This document shows positions 1 through 10,096 of a stretch of DNA of 64,000 bases, piece after piece; position 1 is the first letter of the stretch; each line of letters starts with the position of its first letter. Below the pieces are notes generated by a model, which saw only the letters and a list, made by a program, of their open reading frames with translations, was not told the origin of the DNA and ran no database searches. Origin of the DNA: Trichomonas vaginalis G3 (lineage: Eukaryota; Parabasalia; Trichomonadida; Trichomonadidae); contig NC_067206.1 of the NCBI RefSeq assembly GCF_026262505.1, positions 4,678,879 to 4,742,878 of the forward strand, in the 5' to 3' direction. The position numbers and the translations under genes were made by a program.

Positions 1-155
1 AGCAGTTATCTTCTGTCATAAGTGTGCAGTTTTTTGTTCAGTTCATTGAAGATTTGGTAGCGTTCAAGATTTATAGTAATGTGCAAAGATACTTCCAGAA
101 CTGAACCGCTTTCTCTTTTATAAAACTTCTTTTCACCATATCTTTCCAAAAGCTT
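1..155 (-). pseudogene. Protein-primed DNA polymerase B, N-terminal end (copy A)
   Basis: This stretch is the reverse complement of the first codons of the polymerase gene that is complete in copy B. The gene continues beyond the left edge of the window. Nothing in the visible part says whether the missing part is whole. It starts just downstream of the gene ending near position 170, which is the same arrangement as in copy B. Confidence 0.6.
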
Positions 156-169
156 TCTATAAGTGCTGG

Positions 170-1093
170 TTTCCTGTTTGCTTAAGAGCTTCCAAAATGG
201 CTTTCTGTCATTTGTCAGTGTGCTTTCATCTCTATGGTCTCTTTTTGGTTTGCCTTTCTTTACATTGAATCGTTAAGCTTCATATTCTGTTAAATCATAA
301 ATCTTTTATTTCAGTAAGATTCTTTATGTTTGTCAAGAAGAAGTCATAGTGCATTTTCAACAATACCTGCAGCATTTGCTTCTATCTCTGATATAAAGTT
401 CTCCTTCAAGAGCTGATGTAGTAATGTTCCAATATTATTGAGGTTTAACGTAGAACTTCATACTTTCCACCAAGTTTATAACATACCATCCATCTCTGTT
501 GTGGAGTTTATTTTTAATTTTCTCTAAGAGTCTCATGAAAACTTACGAATGTTTGTGTAAGTAGTCTCTGTTTGGTTCATCTAAAGCTTCGATGTTAAAG
601 TCAATGAGTCTATTGCCTGACTTCACATTTCTCTTCCTATTCTCTTCATCTTTCTTTAACCATCTCTCACTTCTTTTGGTTTGTCGTCAATGGAACGAAT
701 GACATCGTTAGCTTTGCGAACTTGTTCTATAGCGCTCTTAAACATCTCTCTTCTCTGTTGTTTCAGTGTGTCGTCTCTTCTTCTTGTTTCACCAACGTTT
801 GCATTTGTTATGTCAAACATTTCTCTTCTTACTTCATGAGGTACTGAACGTCTATGATATAAGTCAATAGCAACGTCATTTAAAGGAAATGCTCTTGCAT
901 GGACTTCGTCCTCGCCGCGTTGCGGCTTTATGAACTCATGAATTCTATCATAACTTATTGCACCATTATAGTCATTGAGGATGTCAGCGAGTGCTTTTTT
1001 GTTTGTTGCGTAATGCTTTGCAACATCTATATTAGCTTCTGTAAGAAGTTGTTTTATTTCCGAGTGTTCTAACTTAGACAACTTCCGATACAT
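170..1093 (-). pseudogene. Polymerase-linked conserved Polinton protein (copy A), broken
   Basis: Homologue of the gene just before the polymerase in copy B. The N-terminal half is rich in charged helices (residues 50-145) and ends in an Arg/Lys/Glu-rich segment. I do not recognise a family. Its fixed place next to the protein-primed polymerase makes a replication role (terminal protein or accessory factor) worth considering, but that is inference. A GC-rich mini-palindrome (GCCGC, 3 bases, GCGGC) lies inside the coding part near 907-919 and is shared with copy B. The gene is broken. Confidence 0.5.
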
Positions 1094-1183
1094 CTTTAGT
1101 AGGAAATAAAAAAATATTTTTTGAAAAAATTAGATTAGATTTTTTTAAGTTATTTTTCAAAATAATTTAATATTTTTATTTTA

Positions 1184-1657
1184 ATGAAACACATGCAAGA
1201 TTGCAAGTTCTTTTCATACAATGCTCTCGCTACTGCCATCAAGAATGAGTTCAATAATGCTTCAAATGTTAATGTTATCTTTAACAAGAAGTTTGTGAAA
1301 GAATCTAAGTTTGGTCAGTATGTCAGACCATTAGCTATCGTCATTGACCGCAAACGTTATACTTCACAAGAGTTAGCAGTAGTTTTGAAACAAAAGAGTT
1401 TCTTCGTGAATGTCAAAGATACTCATTATACTGTCATAAAGAACTCTAACGTCGACTTCTTCAGTATTGCTTTAAATCTTTCCGAACAGAAAGAATATAA
1501 GAAAGGTGAAACAAATGTGAAATATTATCCTTCATCTCTGAAGACAATAACGAACAAAGATGTTATACAGAAATTCTTACCAAAGGTTGAAGAAGCTTCT
1601 ATTGACATTGACGAAGGAAGTGAAATGGTTGAAGAAATAGACCCTGAAGCTATTTAA
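1184..1657 (+). CDS. Conserved Polinton protein of unknown function (157 aa)
   Basis: Intact reading frame with a near-identical partner at 56,158-56,631 in copy B, so both copies kept it open. The protein is lysine-rich in the middle and ends in an acidic tail (residues 135-157, many Glu/Asp). No known domain is recognised. It is transcribed opposite to the flanking polymerase-linked and KilA-N genes. The AT-rich spacer upstream (1,100-1,183) has T-runs and an AATAAAAAT-like leader. Conservation between the copies supports a real gene; its function is unknown. Confidence 0.6.
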   Translation: MKHMQDCKFFSYNALATAIKNEFNNASNVNVIFNKKFVKESKFGQYVRPLAIVIDRKRYTSQELAVVLKQKSFFVNVKDTHYTVIKNSNVDFFSIALNLSEQKEYKKGETNVKYYPSSLKTITNKDVIQKFLPKVEEASIDIDEGSEMVEEIDPEAI

Positions 1658-1675
1658 GCAAAAATATATTTTTGG

Positions 1676-1891
1676 TTAGTCTTCATATCGATATTTTACA
1701 ACAATTCCCCAATGTATAAACTTTTCATACGCTTTTTCATAAGCTTTATATACCTTCAGAAATTTTGCATAATCTTTAGAAGCATTTAGATATTGTTTAA
1801 ATGCTTTGTATGTCTTCAGAAATTTTGCATAATCTTTTACATGTTGTTCGTTCTCTTCTTCTGTCATGAGTTCCGAATATTCTAAATTCAT
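1676..1891 (-). CDS. Small repeat-containing protein present only in copy A (71 aa)
   Basis: Short reading frame rich in Tyr, Lys and Glu, with an internal duplication: the motif KDYAKFLK occurs twice (about residues 19-26 and 39-46), each followed by a YKA segment. It is predicted to be helical and no family is recognised. At the matching place in copy B there is only a short palindromic spacer between two convergent genes, so this gene is an accessory gain in A or a loss in B. Moderate doubt remains because it is short. Confidence 0.4.
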   Translation of the reverse strand: MNLEYSELMTEEENEQHVKDYAKFLKTYKAFKQYLNASKDYAKFLKVYKAYEKAYEKFIHWGIVVKYRYED

Positions 1892-1946
1892 GTTCTTTCA
1901 TATGAGATAAAATTTTATAAAAAAAATAAAATTAGCTTAGATTTTT

Positions 1947-2774
1947 TTATTCTTCCTCTTTGAAGTTATCGAAATATTCTGTTATTTTTTCCTTCAGTAA
2001 TGTTAAGTCTTCTTTGAATGTAAGTATTGTGCAACCTTTGATGTCATAGTGTGTTTGAGGAAGAGTATTTTTGACAATTTCCTTTATTTGCTCATTCGGT
2101 GTCATTGAAATCGGTAAGTTTTCACGATAGAACCAGTTTCTGTCAGATTTATATATCTTAGCTAAGTCATAAAAGCTCTTGTTGTTTCTTCTGACTAAAT
2201 GCAACATAACCATATCTTTATCTTCTTCTTTCTCCAACTCTTCAGTATATATCATATGCTTATAACTCTTTTCCTTTCCTTTTGGTACTGAACGCGGTAT
2301 TCTTTTCTGTATGCTTTTGTCTTTGGATTCAATGACTTCATCTTTTGCTTGAAGTTTCTTTTCCATCTCTTCACGTTCTGCTTTATATAGTTCATCTAAC
2401 ATCATGAAAATATAACAAGCATAACGAGGTGAAGCCCACATTACTACAGCATTTACTAAAAGTCTATGAACATAATAACCTTTCAAACCAGGAGCCAAAT
2501 TCTTGCGATTTTCATACGGAATCTCTTCTCTCGGTTTTCCGAGGGAAGCAATCATATGAGGAAATTCTTCTAAAAGTTCTTTTGTCTGTTGGTTTTCAAA
2601 CCAATGATATGCTTGCTTTGTAGAACGAAGAGCATTCATTATACTTTGCATTTGGTACATGTCATCTTTGACTGAACGAATGAGACGTAACTGTTTGTTA
2701 TACTGTATGTACTCATATTCTTCATTTATAGCTTCATGGACTATAACTGTTGTTGTGTTCTCTGATGTTGACAT
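1947..2774 (-). CDS. KilA-N domain protein, Polinton accessory (copy A)
   Basis: Viral-type DNA-binding/regulatory protein of the KilA-N group. Residues about 95-125 carry the family's C-terminal signature (YYVHRLLVNAVVMWASPRYA-like), a Lys/Glu-rich coiled segment follows, and residues about 210-275 resemble the C-terminal domain seen after KilA-N in large DNA viruses. The start used here is the second ATG (ATGTCA). The six codons before it belong to a leader sequence repeated in front of several genes of both Polintons, and copy B can only start at that second ATG. The partner in copy B is at 55,193-56,053. Confidence 0.75.
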   Translation of the reverse strand: MSTSENTTTVIVHEAINEEYEYIQYNKQLRLIRSVKDDMYQMQSIMNALRSTKQAYHWFENQQTKELLEEFPHMIASLGKPREEIPYENRKNLAPGLKGYYVHRLLVNAVVMWASPRYACYIFMMLDELYKAEREEMEKKLQAKDEVIESKDKSIQKRIPRSVPKGKEKSYKHMIYTEELEKEEDKDMVMLHLVRRNNKSFYDLAKIYKSDRNWFYRENLPISMTPNEQIKEIVKNTLPQTHYDIKGCTILTFKEDLTLLKEKITEYFDNFKEEE

Positions 2775-2881
2775 TACTGTCTTTACATACAAAATAAAAA
2801 AATAAATAAAAATAAAATTAGCGTTATTTTTTCTGAGATAAACACTATTTCTTCACAACATTAAATTTTATCCTGTATGAA

Positions 2882-3252
2882 ATGACTTTAAAAAGATTAT
2901 TGACTGACTTCGAATACTATCTCATTGACGCACTGACAGACCCTCAAAACTGTGTTGAAAGTTCTTTAAGCTTTAAGATTGAAGGTACGACGAATTTTGT
3001 CTTCACTTACGTATTGAAAGAATATGACCGTTATCATAACGAAGTGAATCAAACACTAATAAAATTTGTAGATAAAAAATTGGATGAATATTTTAAACGT
3101 GAAGACTCAAACACCGCTGGAGATGATGAAGAATACAGACAAGTTATTGAAAAAAAATAACGCAAGATTAGATGCAATAGAAAAGAAGTTTAATGAATGT
3201 CTTACAAACACGTATGAATATCTTATGCGGTGGGAAGCCAGATGGAAATAAA
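2882..3252 (+). pseudogene. Conserved small Polinton protein (copy A), broken
   Basis: Matches the complete 124-residue protein at 54,711-55,085 of copy B. The N-terminus (MTLKRLLTDFEYYLIDALTD) is followed by a beta-rich stretch and a charged C-terminal helix. No family is recognised. It is divergent to the KilA-N gene, the two sharing an AT-rich intergenic region of about 100 bases. The copy A gene is broken. Confidence 0.5.
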
Positions 3253-3291
3253 TTTACGTCAAATATGCAATTTATAAAATCTTATGTCGAC

Positions 3292-3366
3292 AGGCTACGT
3301 AGCACAGTGGTCTAAGGTGGTGTTATGGAGGGGTCAGTGTCTGTGGTTCGAACCGCGACAGCGCCG
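3292..3366 (+). ncRNA. tRNA-like unit with A and B boxes, conserved in both Polintons
   Basis: A-box-like TAGCACAGTGG at 3300-3310 and B-box-like GGTTCGAACC at 3345-3354, spaced as in tRNA genes, followed by a T-run (TTTT, about 3369) that could end pol III transcription. The acceptor and anticodon stems do not pair convincingly, so this is probably a tRNA-derived unit rather than a working tRNA. The other Polinton keeps it almost unchanged (54,596-54,670) in a spacer between genes. Confidence 0.45.
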
Positions 3367-3430
3367 TATTTTCTTATTTTCTTTGTTTGTCTTGTTTGTC
3401 GTGAATCAAAAGCGTCATAAAAGTGCTCTA

Positions 3431-3495
3431 TCTTCCACGGGAATAAATCAAAAATTTACTTGATTTCTTCTTTATTTCTTTGTTCCCGTGGAAGA
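3431..3495. repeat. Long inverted repeat (TCTTCCACGGGAA hairpin)
   Basis: A 13-base arm at 3431-3443 pairs with TTCCCGTGGAAGA at 3483-3495 across a loop of about 40 AT-rich bases. The same hairpin is conserved at 54,468-54,530 in copy B. A further GTGGAAG word recurs about 80 bases downstream. It sits directly after the tRNA-like unit, so the two may form one transcribed noncoding locus. Confidence 0.6.
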
Positions 3496-3633
3496 AGGGT
3501 TTTGCCGTTTTTTCTCAGCCGAAATCAATGATTTTTTTCATTTTTGGAATCCCTAGCGAATGAGGAATCTTTTCTCTCGTGGAAGCTTTGACCAAATTTC
3601 ATGAATTTTCACAAAAGACAAAAAATAAACGCT

Positions 3634-4245
3634 TTACATGTATTTTTCAGCAACTTCGTCAAATAATTTTATAGCTTTATCTATCTCATCTACTTCAAAC
3701 GTTTCTTTACCTTTCGTGGGAGCACCATACATTTTCTCAAACTTTTCAAGTAGTTCTGTTTCTGCAGCTCTCATATCATTAACGAACACAACCTTGACTC
3801 TATTGACTGTACTGTCATATCTTTGAGTTATATTATATGTTCTTCCTATCTTATATCTCTTTGTATTGAAGTCCTTCGGTTTCTGAACGATGTAAAGTAA
3901 GCCTTCACTGCAACGTTCTGAGTCGAATGAACCATAAGTTATGAAGTTATATCCAACAACTGGGTCTAACCATAACAAAACTATTGGTATAAGACTTTTG
4001 TCAATGAGATATGCTGTAGTTCCATAGAATCTTACCGATATCATAAGCTCAGGATTTCTTGTCAAAATTTTCTGAGTTGAAGCATTTCTAACCCAGTGGT
4101 TTGTTTTCTTTTCAGATGGAGATATAATGTCTGACAAAGAATATTTGTTGTATTTCTTTGAGTATCTTACGTTTAAATCACCTATTCTAACCACTTTGGT
4201 GTCATTGTCAATCTTTCTAACTGTTTCAAACTCAATGTTTGACAT
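3634..4245 (-). CDS. KilA-N protein with C-terminal T5orf172/GIY-YIG-like domain (copy A only)
   Basis: The N-terminal half is KilA-N-like (KYNKYSLSDI, WVRNAST, and VLLWLDPVVGYNF near residue 115). The C-terminal part, from about residue 130, has the T5orf172/MUG113 pattern: LLYIVQ, RYKIGRT, a central RA-AETELLEKF helix and ETFEVDE. Such fusions are typical of large DNA viruses and phages. The chosen start is the internal ATG after the shared leader. Copy B has no counterpart here; its spacer goes straight to the hairpin/tRNA-like unit, so this is an exchangeable cassette. Confidence 0.7.
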   Translation of the reverse strand: MSNIEFETVRKIDNDTKVVRIGDLNVRYSKKYNKYSLSDIISPSEKKTNHWVRNASTQKILTRNPELMISVRFYGTTAYLIDKSLIPIVLLWLDPVVGYNFITYGSFDSERCSEGLLYIVQKPKDFNTKRYKIGRTYNITQRYDSTVNRVKVVFVNDMRAAETELLEKFEKMYGAPTKGKETFEVDEIDKAIKLFDEVAEKYM

Positions 4246-4356
4246 TACTGTCTTTACATACAAAATAAAAATTTTTCTTAGAAAAAAATTAGCGTTATTT
4301 TTCTAACTAAGGAAATTCATGAAATTTGGTCATTTTTCAGACAAAAATAATGTTTA

Positions 4357-4408
4357 GGGTAGATGGTTAGATCTAACCTGATATCTAACCTCATTTCTAC
4401 CCTCATTA
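4357..4408. repeat. Palindromic intergenic repeat (GGTTAGATCTAACC type)
   Basis: Contains TGGTTAGATCTAACC and a flanking AGGGTAGA...TCTACCCT pair, so it folds on itself on two levels. It lies at the 3' end of the gene that ends at 4410. Related units occur at 5457, 5874, 14648, 52148, 52987, 54091, 54308 and 56103. Confidence 0.65.
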
Positions 4409-4409
4409 T

Positions 4410-5375
4410 TTATAACCGTTTTACATGGTAAACGTTATGAATTCGTGAGATTCTAAACAATTTCGTAGCTTCTATTTCTTCTTTTAGTACATCGAATGTT
4501 TTAATCATGCCGAAAGTCTCTTTATATTTCTTCTTGACGTCAGACAGAAGGAAATCTTCTGCTGTTGGATAGTTTTTATTAAGAAATGTCAACATATCCA
4601 TTTTATCTTCTGCTGGCTTTTCTGCTTCTTTCTTTAAGTCTGCATAGTCGTTTCGCATTCTTTCTATCTCTTTGACTGAGTAGTTATATTTTCTTATTGC
4701 TGCTTTACATTTTGAACATTGCGGCATCGTTTTTGCGTTATACATTGAAATAAAACCAGCTAGAACAACTAAGGCGTCAATGGTTTTCTTTAACTCAAAA
4801 TCTGCTGGTTTTATCTGTTCATGCCATACCTTACCTCTTCTATCTTTATCTCTTATCTGCCATACACATTTTGCAACTAATGAAACAAAGTTATCGTATG
4901 TCTTAAATTCTTCGGATTTGTAAAGGTCAAAAATATTTTTATAAACCATGTCGCAATCTTTGTCCATAACTTTATGGTTGCAATGAAAACCAAGGAATTC
5001 ATAATTTACTTTACGTATGAATTTCTTAATTTCTACTGAGTCAGTTGCTTTGACTTCAATTTCGTCGAATTCAGGAATAGTTAGTTTTTGCTGCTGAATT
5101 TCAGGTAGTTTAGGCAAATGGTCGATGAGGTCCTCCATTTCATAAAGATACTGTTCATTTGTTTCATCTTTCGCACTACAGTCTAAATTACTTGTTAAAA
5201 GTTCTTGCTTTATCTTCTGGATTTCTGTTTCAAAAGTATATGAAGAAGGAATAAAGCTTTTCATCTCTACCAACATTGACGTAGGATTCATGACTAGCGA
5301 GTTTGGTGCTGTAGTTGTGGACAGAGTCCCGCCGTTCGTGGCTTGAATTGTTGTTGTGCCGATTGTTGAAATCAT
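4410..5375 (-). CDS. Conserved Polinton protein of unknown function (321 aa)
   Basis: Whole in both copies (partner 53,129-54,094). The start is the ATG at MISTIGTTTI; the upstream in-frame extension is the AT-rich leader and is not conserved. The protein is mostly helical and charged. A Cys pair, PQCSKC, sits near residue 225, and a Cys/His-containing stretch (GFHCNHKVMDKDC) near residue 130 might bind metal. The N-terminal 30 residues are Thr/Ser-rich and low in complexity. No family is recognised. It is placed between two KilA-N cassettes in copy A. Confidence 0.65.
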   Translation of the reverse strand: MISTIGTTTIQATNGGTLSTTTAPNSLVMNPTSMLVEMKSFIPSSYTFETEIQKIKQELLTSNLDCSAKDETNEQYLYEMEDLIDHLPKLPEIQQQKLTIPEFDEIEVKATDSVEIKKFIRKVNYEFLGFHCNHKVMDKDCDMVYKNIFDLYKSEEFKTYDNFVSLVAKCVWQIRDKDRRGKVWHEQIKPADFELKKTIDALVVLAGFISMYNAKTMPQCSKCKAAIRKYNYSVKEIERMRNDYADLKKEAEKPAEDKMDMLTFLNKNYPTAEDFLLSDVKKKYKETFGMIKTFDVLKEEIEATKLFRISRIHNVYHVKRL

Positions 5376-5456
5376 ATCTTTTATACAAAATAAAAAAATA
5401 AATAAAAATAAAACTAACTTTATTTTTTCTGTCTTAAGGAAATTCATGAAAATTCA

Positions 5457-5520
5457 TGAGGGTAGAAATGAGGGTAGAAATGAGGTTAGATCTAACCATC
5501 TACCCTAAACATTATTTTTG
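5457..5520. repeat. Palindromic intergenic repeat
   Basis: Direct GAGGGTAGAAAT repeats lead into GAGGTTAGATCTAACC and CTACCC, then the tail CTAAACATTATTTTTGCTG. The same tail follows the units at 5874 and 14648. It lies between the gene starting at 5375 and a KilA-N relic. Confidence 0.65.
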
Positions 5521-5527
5521 CTGAATT

Positions 5528-5700
5528 CAGCAACAAAATGAACGAGGTCAGGATGTATGTAAATACCTTTGAATTCACTTATAACGCCCTTAGTAAGCTC
5601 ATAAAATGCTTGTTTTGAGGTGGAGCCAAAAGTGGCTCGACCGTATTCTTTCAACCAAAACTCAAGAATTTCCTGCATGAATTTTGTATAAAAAGCAACC
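5528..5700 (-). pseudogene. KilA-N relic (copy A)
   Basis: A short remnant matching the middle of the KilA-N gene at 52,292-52,957 of copy B, including its internal hairpin GAGCCAAAAGTGGCTC. Only a fraction of the gene is left. An unrelated-looking AT-rich stretch with a TGAC microsatellite (about 5798-5820) follows. Confidence 0.6.
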
Positions 5701-5797
5701 GTCTGAATTCAGACTGTTGCTATATTCTTCACAAAATGCCTTATAATACTCTTCCCAGGACTTATTTTCCAACAACTTTCTAAAGTCTTTCCTAAAC

Positions 5798-5835
5798 TGA
5801 CTGACTGACTGACTGACTGACGGCACAAAGTGGCT
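5798..5835. repeat. TGAC microsatellite and decayed mini-palindrome
   Basis: Five tandem CTGA/TGAC units run into TGACGGCACAAAGTGGC, a decayed form of the GACTGACGGCGCAAAGCGCC unit at about 11,065. See the finding on GC-rich mini-palindromes. Confidence 0.4.
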
Positions 5836-5873
5836 TAACGAAAACATTAATATATAAAATTCATGAAAATTCA

Positions 5874-5935
5874 TGAGGGTGAAAAAAGAGGTGAAAAAAC
5901 AGGTGAGATCTAACCATCTACCCTAAACATTATTT
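5874..5935. repeat. Palindromic intergenic repeat
   Basis: GAGGTGAAAAAACAGGTGAG followed by ATCTAACCATCTACCC and the tail TAAACATTATTTTTGGTG. It looks like a chimera of the GGTTAGATCTAACC and GGTGA...TCACC types, which suggests recombination between units. Confidence 0.6.
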
Positions 5936-6011
5936 TTGGTGTAAATTTATGAAAACATTAATAATACATGACTGTTCTCATTCATGTCTGATTTACATCT
6001 AATGAAAAAGT

Positions 6012-7102
6012 TTAGAAGAATTTTCTTATTCTTTCTGGCTTATTTTTGTCTTTCCAGTACTCCCGCTCTAATGGTCCCAGATGTGTTGGCTTTGACTCTC
6101 TCAAGTTCTTAGATGGTATAACATCTTCAACGCCTCCTTCATATCTTACTTTATAAGTGTCATCGTTTATGTTATAGCCAAGTATTTCAATAACCACTCC
6201 TCGCTTTGCTTCGTCAATGGTTTTAGCAAGTTTGCCATTATACTACTTCGACTAATTTATGACGAGGGTAAAATGCTATGATGAGTCGTCAGCAGCTTTT
6301 ATAAGATATCCATTACCTTGCGTTGAATCTACTATATAATAATTTCGACTTAACCTTAAATGTTTCTTTGTCAATGGTTTGTCGTCAAGAACTACACGAA
6401 CTTTTGTTCCAGGAATGAGAGTAAATTGTGTTGAATTTCTGATATTTTTGTGTTTGGCTTCGTTTCTTTTGTATATACTTTTCTTCTTGTTGTTGTGTCA
6501 TTGAATTTGGTGTATGTCCTGTTGTAGAATGTGTTGAGGAATTTTATACTTCGAGAAAATGTTTCATTGTTTCTTCGGTAAAGTCTCGCTCTTGATTTAA
6601 ATCTCTGAGAGTCCTTATGAAGCGGTTTATGATGCCGAGTATGTTATGGTTATGGTCTTCAGTAGTGTAGTGAGTTATGTTATGCTTAATGAGAAAATCT
6701 GTGATTTCATTGCTGAGGTATGCACTGTCTTGGTCTGATTGTTAAAGTACTTGGGCTATGTTCTGCTACAAACTTTTGTAAAACTCTTAACACTTCACGA
6801 GTTCCTTTATTCCTCATTGGATATGCATATGCTTTGCGAGTGTTAACATTAATGAAGATGAGGAATGGTTTATGTCCTCCTTTTCTGCTTTGAATGAGAG
6901 TGTCAAATTGGTATGCGTCAGGAGTGTTGGAGTAAATTGGTAAAAAGTAGTCGTAAGGGTTTATTTTTGTTTGATGTACAACATTTTTGTCAAAGAACGT
7001 TTTAACTTCAGCTCTGTTAGTAAATCCCCAACTTTTTGCTGCTTCATTGAACTTCTTAAATGACCTCCATGGATGTTGTTCGAATACTTCTTTCAAGCTC
7101 AT
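6012..7102 (-). pseudogene. Polinton retroviral-type (rve) integrase (copy A), broken
   Basis: Copy A version of the integrase seen at 50,972-52,057. It has the N-terminal helical segment (MSLKEVFEQHPWRSF), the start of the rve catalytic core (PDAYQFDTLIQSRKGG) and, at the far end, the chromo/SH3-like C-terminal segment (TYKVRYEGGVEDVIPSKNLR). The enzyme inserts the element's ends into host DNA. It is broken, with several breaks. It lies directly downstream of the fibre gene, as in copy B. Confidence 0.8.
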
Positions 7103-7142
7103 TTATGTAAAGTTAAAGATTTTATTCTAGGCTCAAGCGCGT

Positions 7143-10078
7143 TCATTGAACACGGTACCATGCGAATACAGTCACAAATGGTGGCATATAATCTGCACCC
7201 GAGCCTGTTGGATTTGTTGTGAAAGTGTGTGAATGATTTCCTCCTGGTTCAGTTGGTCGAAAAATCTTTTTTGCTGAATTGTTATAAGATGGAGATAAAA
7301 CGTCATTGCCAGCTTCATATTCTGAGTTGTATAATGGGTGGTCTCTTAATGAGTGTGTATGGTCGCCAGAAAAGTTTGTAGTTCCTGTATGAGTGTGCGC
7401 AGGTAAGTTTGCTTTTAAAATTTTCTTTGAGCCTCCTGTTTGCTTTGAAGAGTTAGCACAGTATAAGAATTTGTCTACAATCTGCTGCCATGTACCAAAA
7501 CCTAAAACGCTTGCTGGATTTGTTGAGTTCATTGATGTATAAATAGAGCCTATAGGATATAATGTTTGAAGTATTTCAGTCTTTAATGTTTGAAGCTCTG
7601 TTTTATCTGCTTTCTTATCATATAAATCTTGAGCAGTGAATTTAACATTATTTTCATCATCCATGACATAAACATTTTTACAGCTAATTTCTTTCTTCGT
7701 TGTTATGTTTTCATTCGATGTTAAACCTTGTGGAAAGTTAGGAGGTTTATAATATAAAGCAGCCGCGTGCGGCGGGGCTCCGCCCTCCCCACCAGTTCCG
7801 CCAACCGTTCCTTCAATACTTTCTATAGCAACAGTTGAGAAGGAGTTATGTGTATGTTCTTTATCTGCTTTTTTATCTAACATTGCTGGTAGTTCATGTG
7901 TTTCAAAGTTTCTGACATGACCTTCAATGTTCATACATTTACTATTTAAGGAGTTTAGTGTATCTTTTACGCTTGTACTTGGATTCTCTAAAGGTGCACT
8001 TGAACCAAGGGTATAGTTCAATATTATGTCGTCTGCTCTAACAGTAGTGAAGGATTCATGTGTATGGTTCTTGTCAGCTTTACTATTTAATGTAGCTTGA
8101 AGTGAATTTATATCGGAGATATTGTGTTTATGAGATTTCAAAACTTTGTTCGTTGCGTCAAGTTCATCTTTGTCAGCTTTACTTTTAATAGCATCTTCAA
8201 AAGTTATTTTTGCCTTAACTCTCAATGTAAATCTTGGTTCAACTAATACACCGTTAACAAAGAAGTATGAAGCATAAATTTCATTGTTATAACCAAATGC
8301 TTCTGGTGCTTTACCTGTGTCATACTGTACAGTACAGTGTATGTCATAACCTTTAGCACGAATGTATTTATATCTTCTTTCATTAACATCTTCAGTGCTT
8401 ATTTGTTCATCCTGTGTTAAATATCCATGGTAGTCCGTTATAATCTGTTCGTCTGAACTTATATAATGAACATGGTTTTTATCTGCTTTTTCGGCTAATT
8501 TCTCTTCTATCTCATTTATTTCAAGTTCATGCCTACCACCACCTCCGAAGAAGTATTTTTCTTCAGCTCTTGAAGAACGTCCACTTCGCCATCTTTGGTG
8601 TCAATAATGAGACTTTGAGTTAAAACCTTTCCTGTCTTAATGGATGTTTGTAAAACTTCTTCTTCACCGTGTTCGGGGTCATGGTCGTCATCATATCTTG
8701 TGAAATCAGAGATGTTGTCATACATTAAGCATATCTGTCTCAAAAGTTCTGCTATTTGAAACTGGAACGAAAGATATACAGAACTTTCATCATCTCCTAA
8801 AGTCAAGTCTGCTTTCTTAAGTATTTCTTGAATGTATGCAATGAGAACAGAGTACCTTGGAAAATATTCGAACAATATTTCATTAGCTGTTGGTTTTGGT
8901 GGTTCTTCTGGAGTTTCTGTTGTTTCAGTTCCTTCTGTAGGTTCTGTTGTTTCAGTTCCTTCTGTAGGTTCTGTTGGAGTTTCTGCATCTCTTGACTTCA
9001 ATGCTCTTGCTCTCAAAGACCTAAATGTTAGAGCACCAGGTTTTACAAAGGATTTTATAAATGCTTTAATAGTTCCTGGTAAGTTATTGTTAGCATTAAG
9101 TAAGTTCCTTATGCTTCCATCATGTACGTCCATAGCACTATGTAAAAAATCTATACTTTTCTTGTAGTCAGCAATAGACTGACTGTGATTTTTTAAAGAT
9201 TTGTCAATACCTTTAAGCCAATCTTCATGCATGTCTGATACTGAGCCAAGAATATCATTTGCTTCCTTTAGTGTATTTTGTGCTTCTCGTAAAGTATCCA
9301 ATCTCGTACGTGCATTGTTTGCTATACGTCTTACAGTATCTATTTGACTCCTTGTTTCTTGCATCCAACCAGATAAAGTTTTAATAGTATCCGAACCATT
9401 TGAAATGAAGTTCAAAGCATTTTTAACGTCATCTAAAACTTCTTCACCAAGTACTGCCCATATCTTTCCGATTTGGTATTGAAGAACTCCATATGAAGCA
9501 GCTGTTAAACCAGTATTTATAAGGTTCCATATCCATGATTTAGCAGTTTTTCCATCCTTTCCATCTTCACCATCCAAACCGTTTTCGCCTTGAGGTCCTT
9601 GTATTCCTTGTATTCCTTGTATTCCTTGTGGTCCTTGAGGTCCGGTGTCACCCTTCTCTCCTTTCAGTTCATCTTTATGTTCGTTATAATATTCTAATGT
9701 CATAAGGTGTACATCATTACTGCTATCAGCAACGCCGAGAATTTGTTTCTCATTCATGACTAAATTCTTTAGGCATTTAATGTTGTCGTCAAATCGAAAG
9801 CTCTTTAACAATTCAATAAGAACATTTAATACTTTCACTAATGAGGCATCTACTGTAGAATTTATATATTGCACCGTTCCATCATTTATGATGGGAACCT
9901 TGCTTGTTGTAATGAATGGGTCATAAGTGTTAAAAGTATCGAAATCAATGACTTTTTTTAGTTTTTCCATCGTCAATGACTAAATCATTGCCTTCAATGG
10001 TTAAAGTTGAGTTTTCGTTTACTAGTTCATGTGCTCTTCTTGCTTCATTTGTTTCATACGCATATGCAGCAATAGTCA
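7143..10078 (-). pseudogene. Collagen-like fibre with phage tail-collar-like tip (copy A), broken
   Basis: Copy A version of the large fibre gene at 47,866-50,952. Parts visible in order: N-terminal conserved segment, collagen Gly-X-Y run (near 9,590-9,660), long helical shaft, Thr/Glu-Pro linker (near 8,890-8,980), KADK / HKHNISDIN shaft repeats, and a tip with IGSIYTSMN, LPAHTHTG, GNHSHTF and DYMPPFVTV, as in phage tail-collar/receptor-binding ends. It is broken, with a few breaks. The tip sequence differs strongly from copy B. A GC-rich double hairpin (GCCGCGTGCGGC then GGGCTCCGCCC) sits inside near 7,763-7,790. Confidence 0.8.
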
Positions 10079-10096
10079 TATTTTAATGAGAATAAA

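Noticed and set aside
3292-3366. Functional tRNA gene
   Set aside because: A and B boxes fit, but the acceptor, T and anticodon stems do not pair, so only a tRNA-like unit is claimed.
8803-9167. Extra Gln-rich or Ser/Val-rich frames in the fibre linker region
   Set aside because: They arise from the repetitive Thr/Glu/Pro linker of the fibre gene in other frames.
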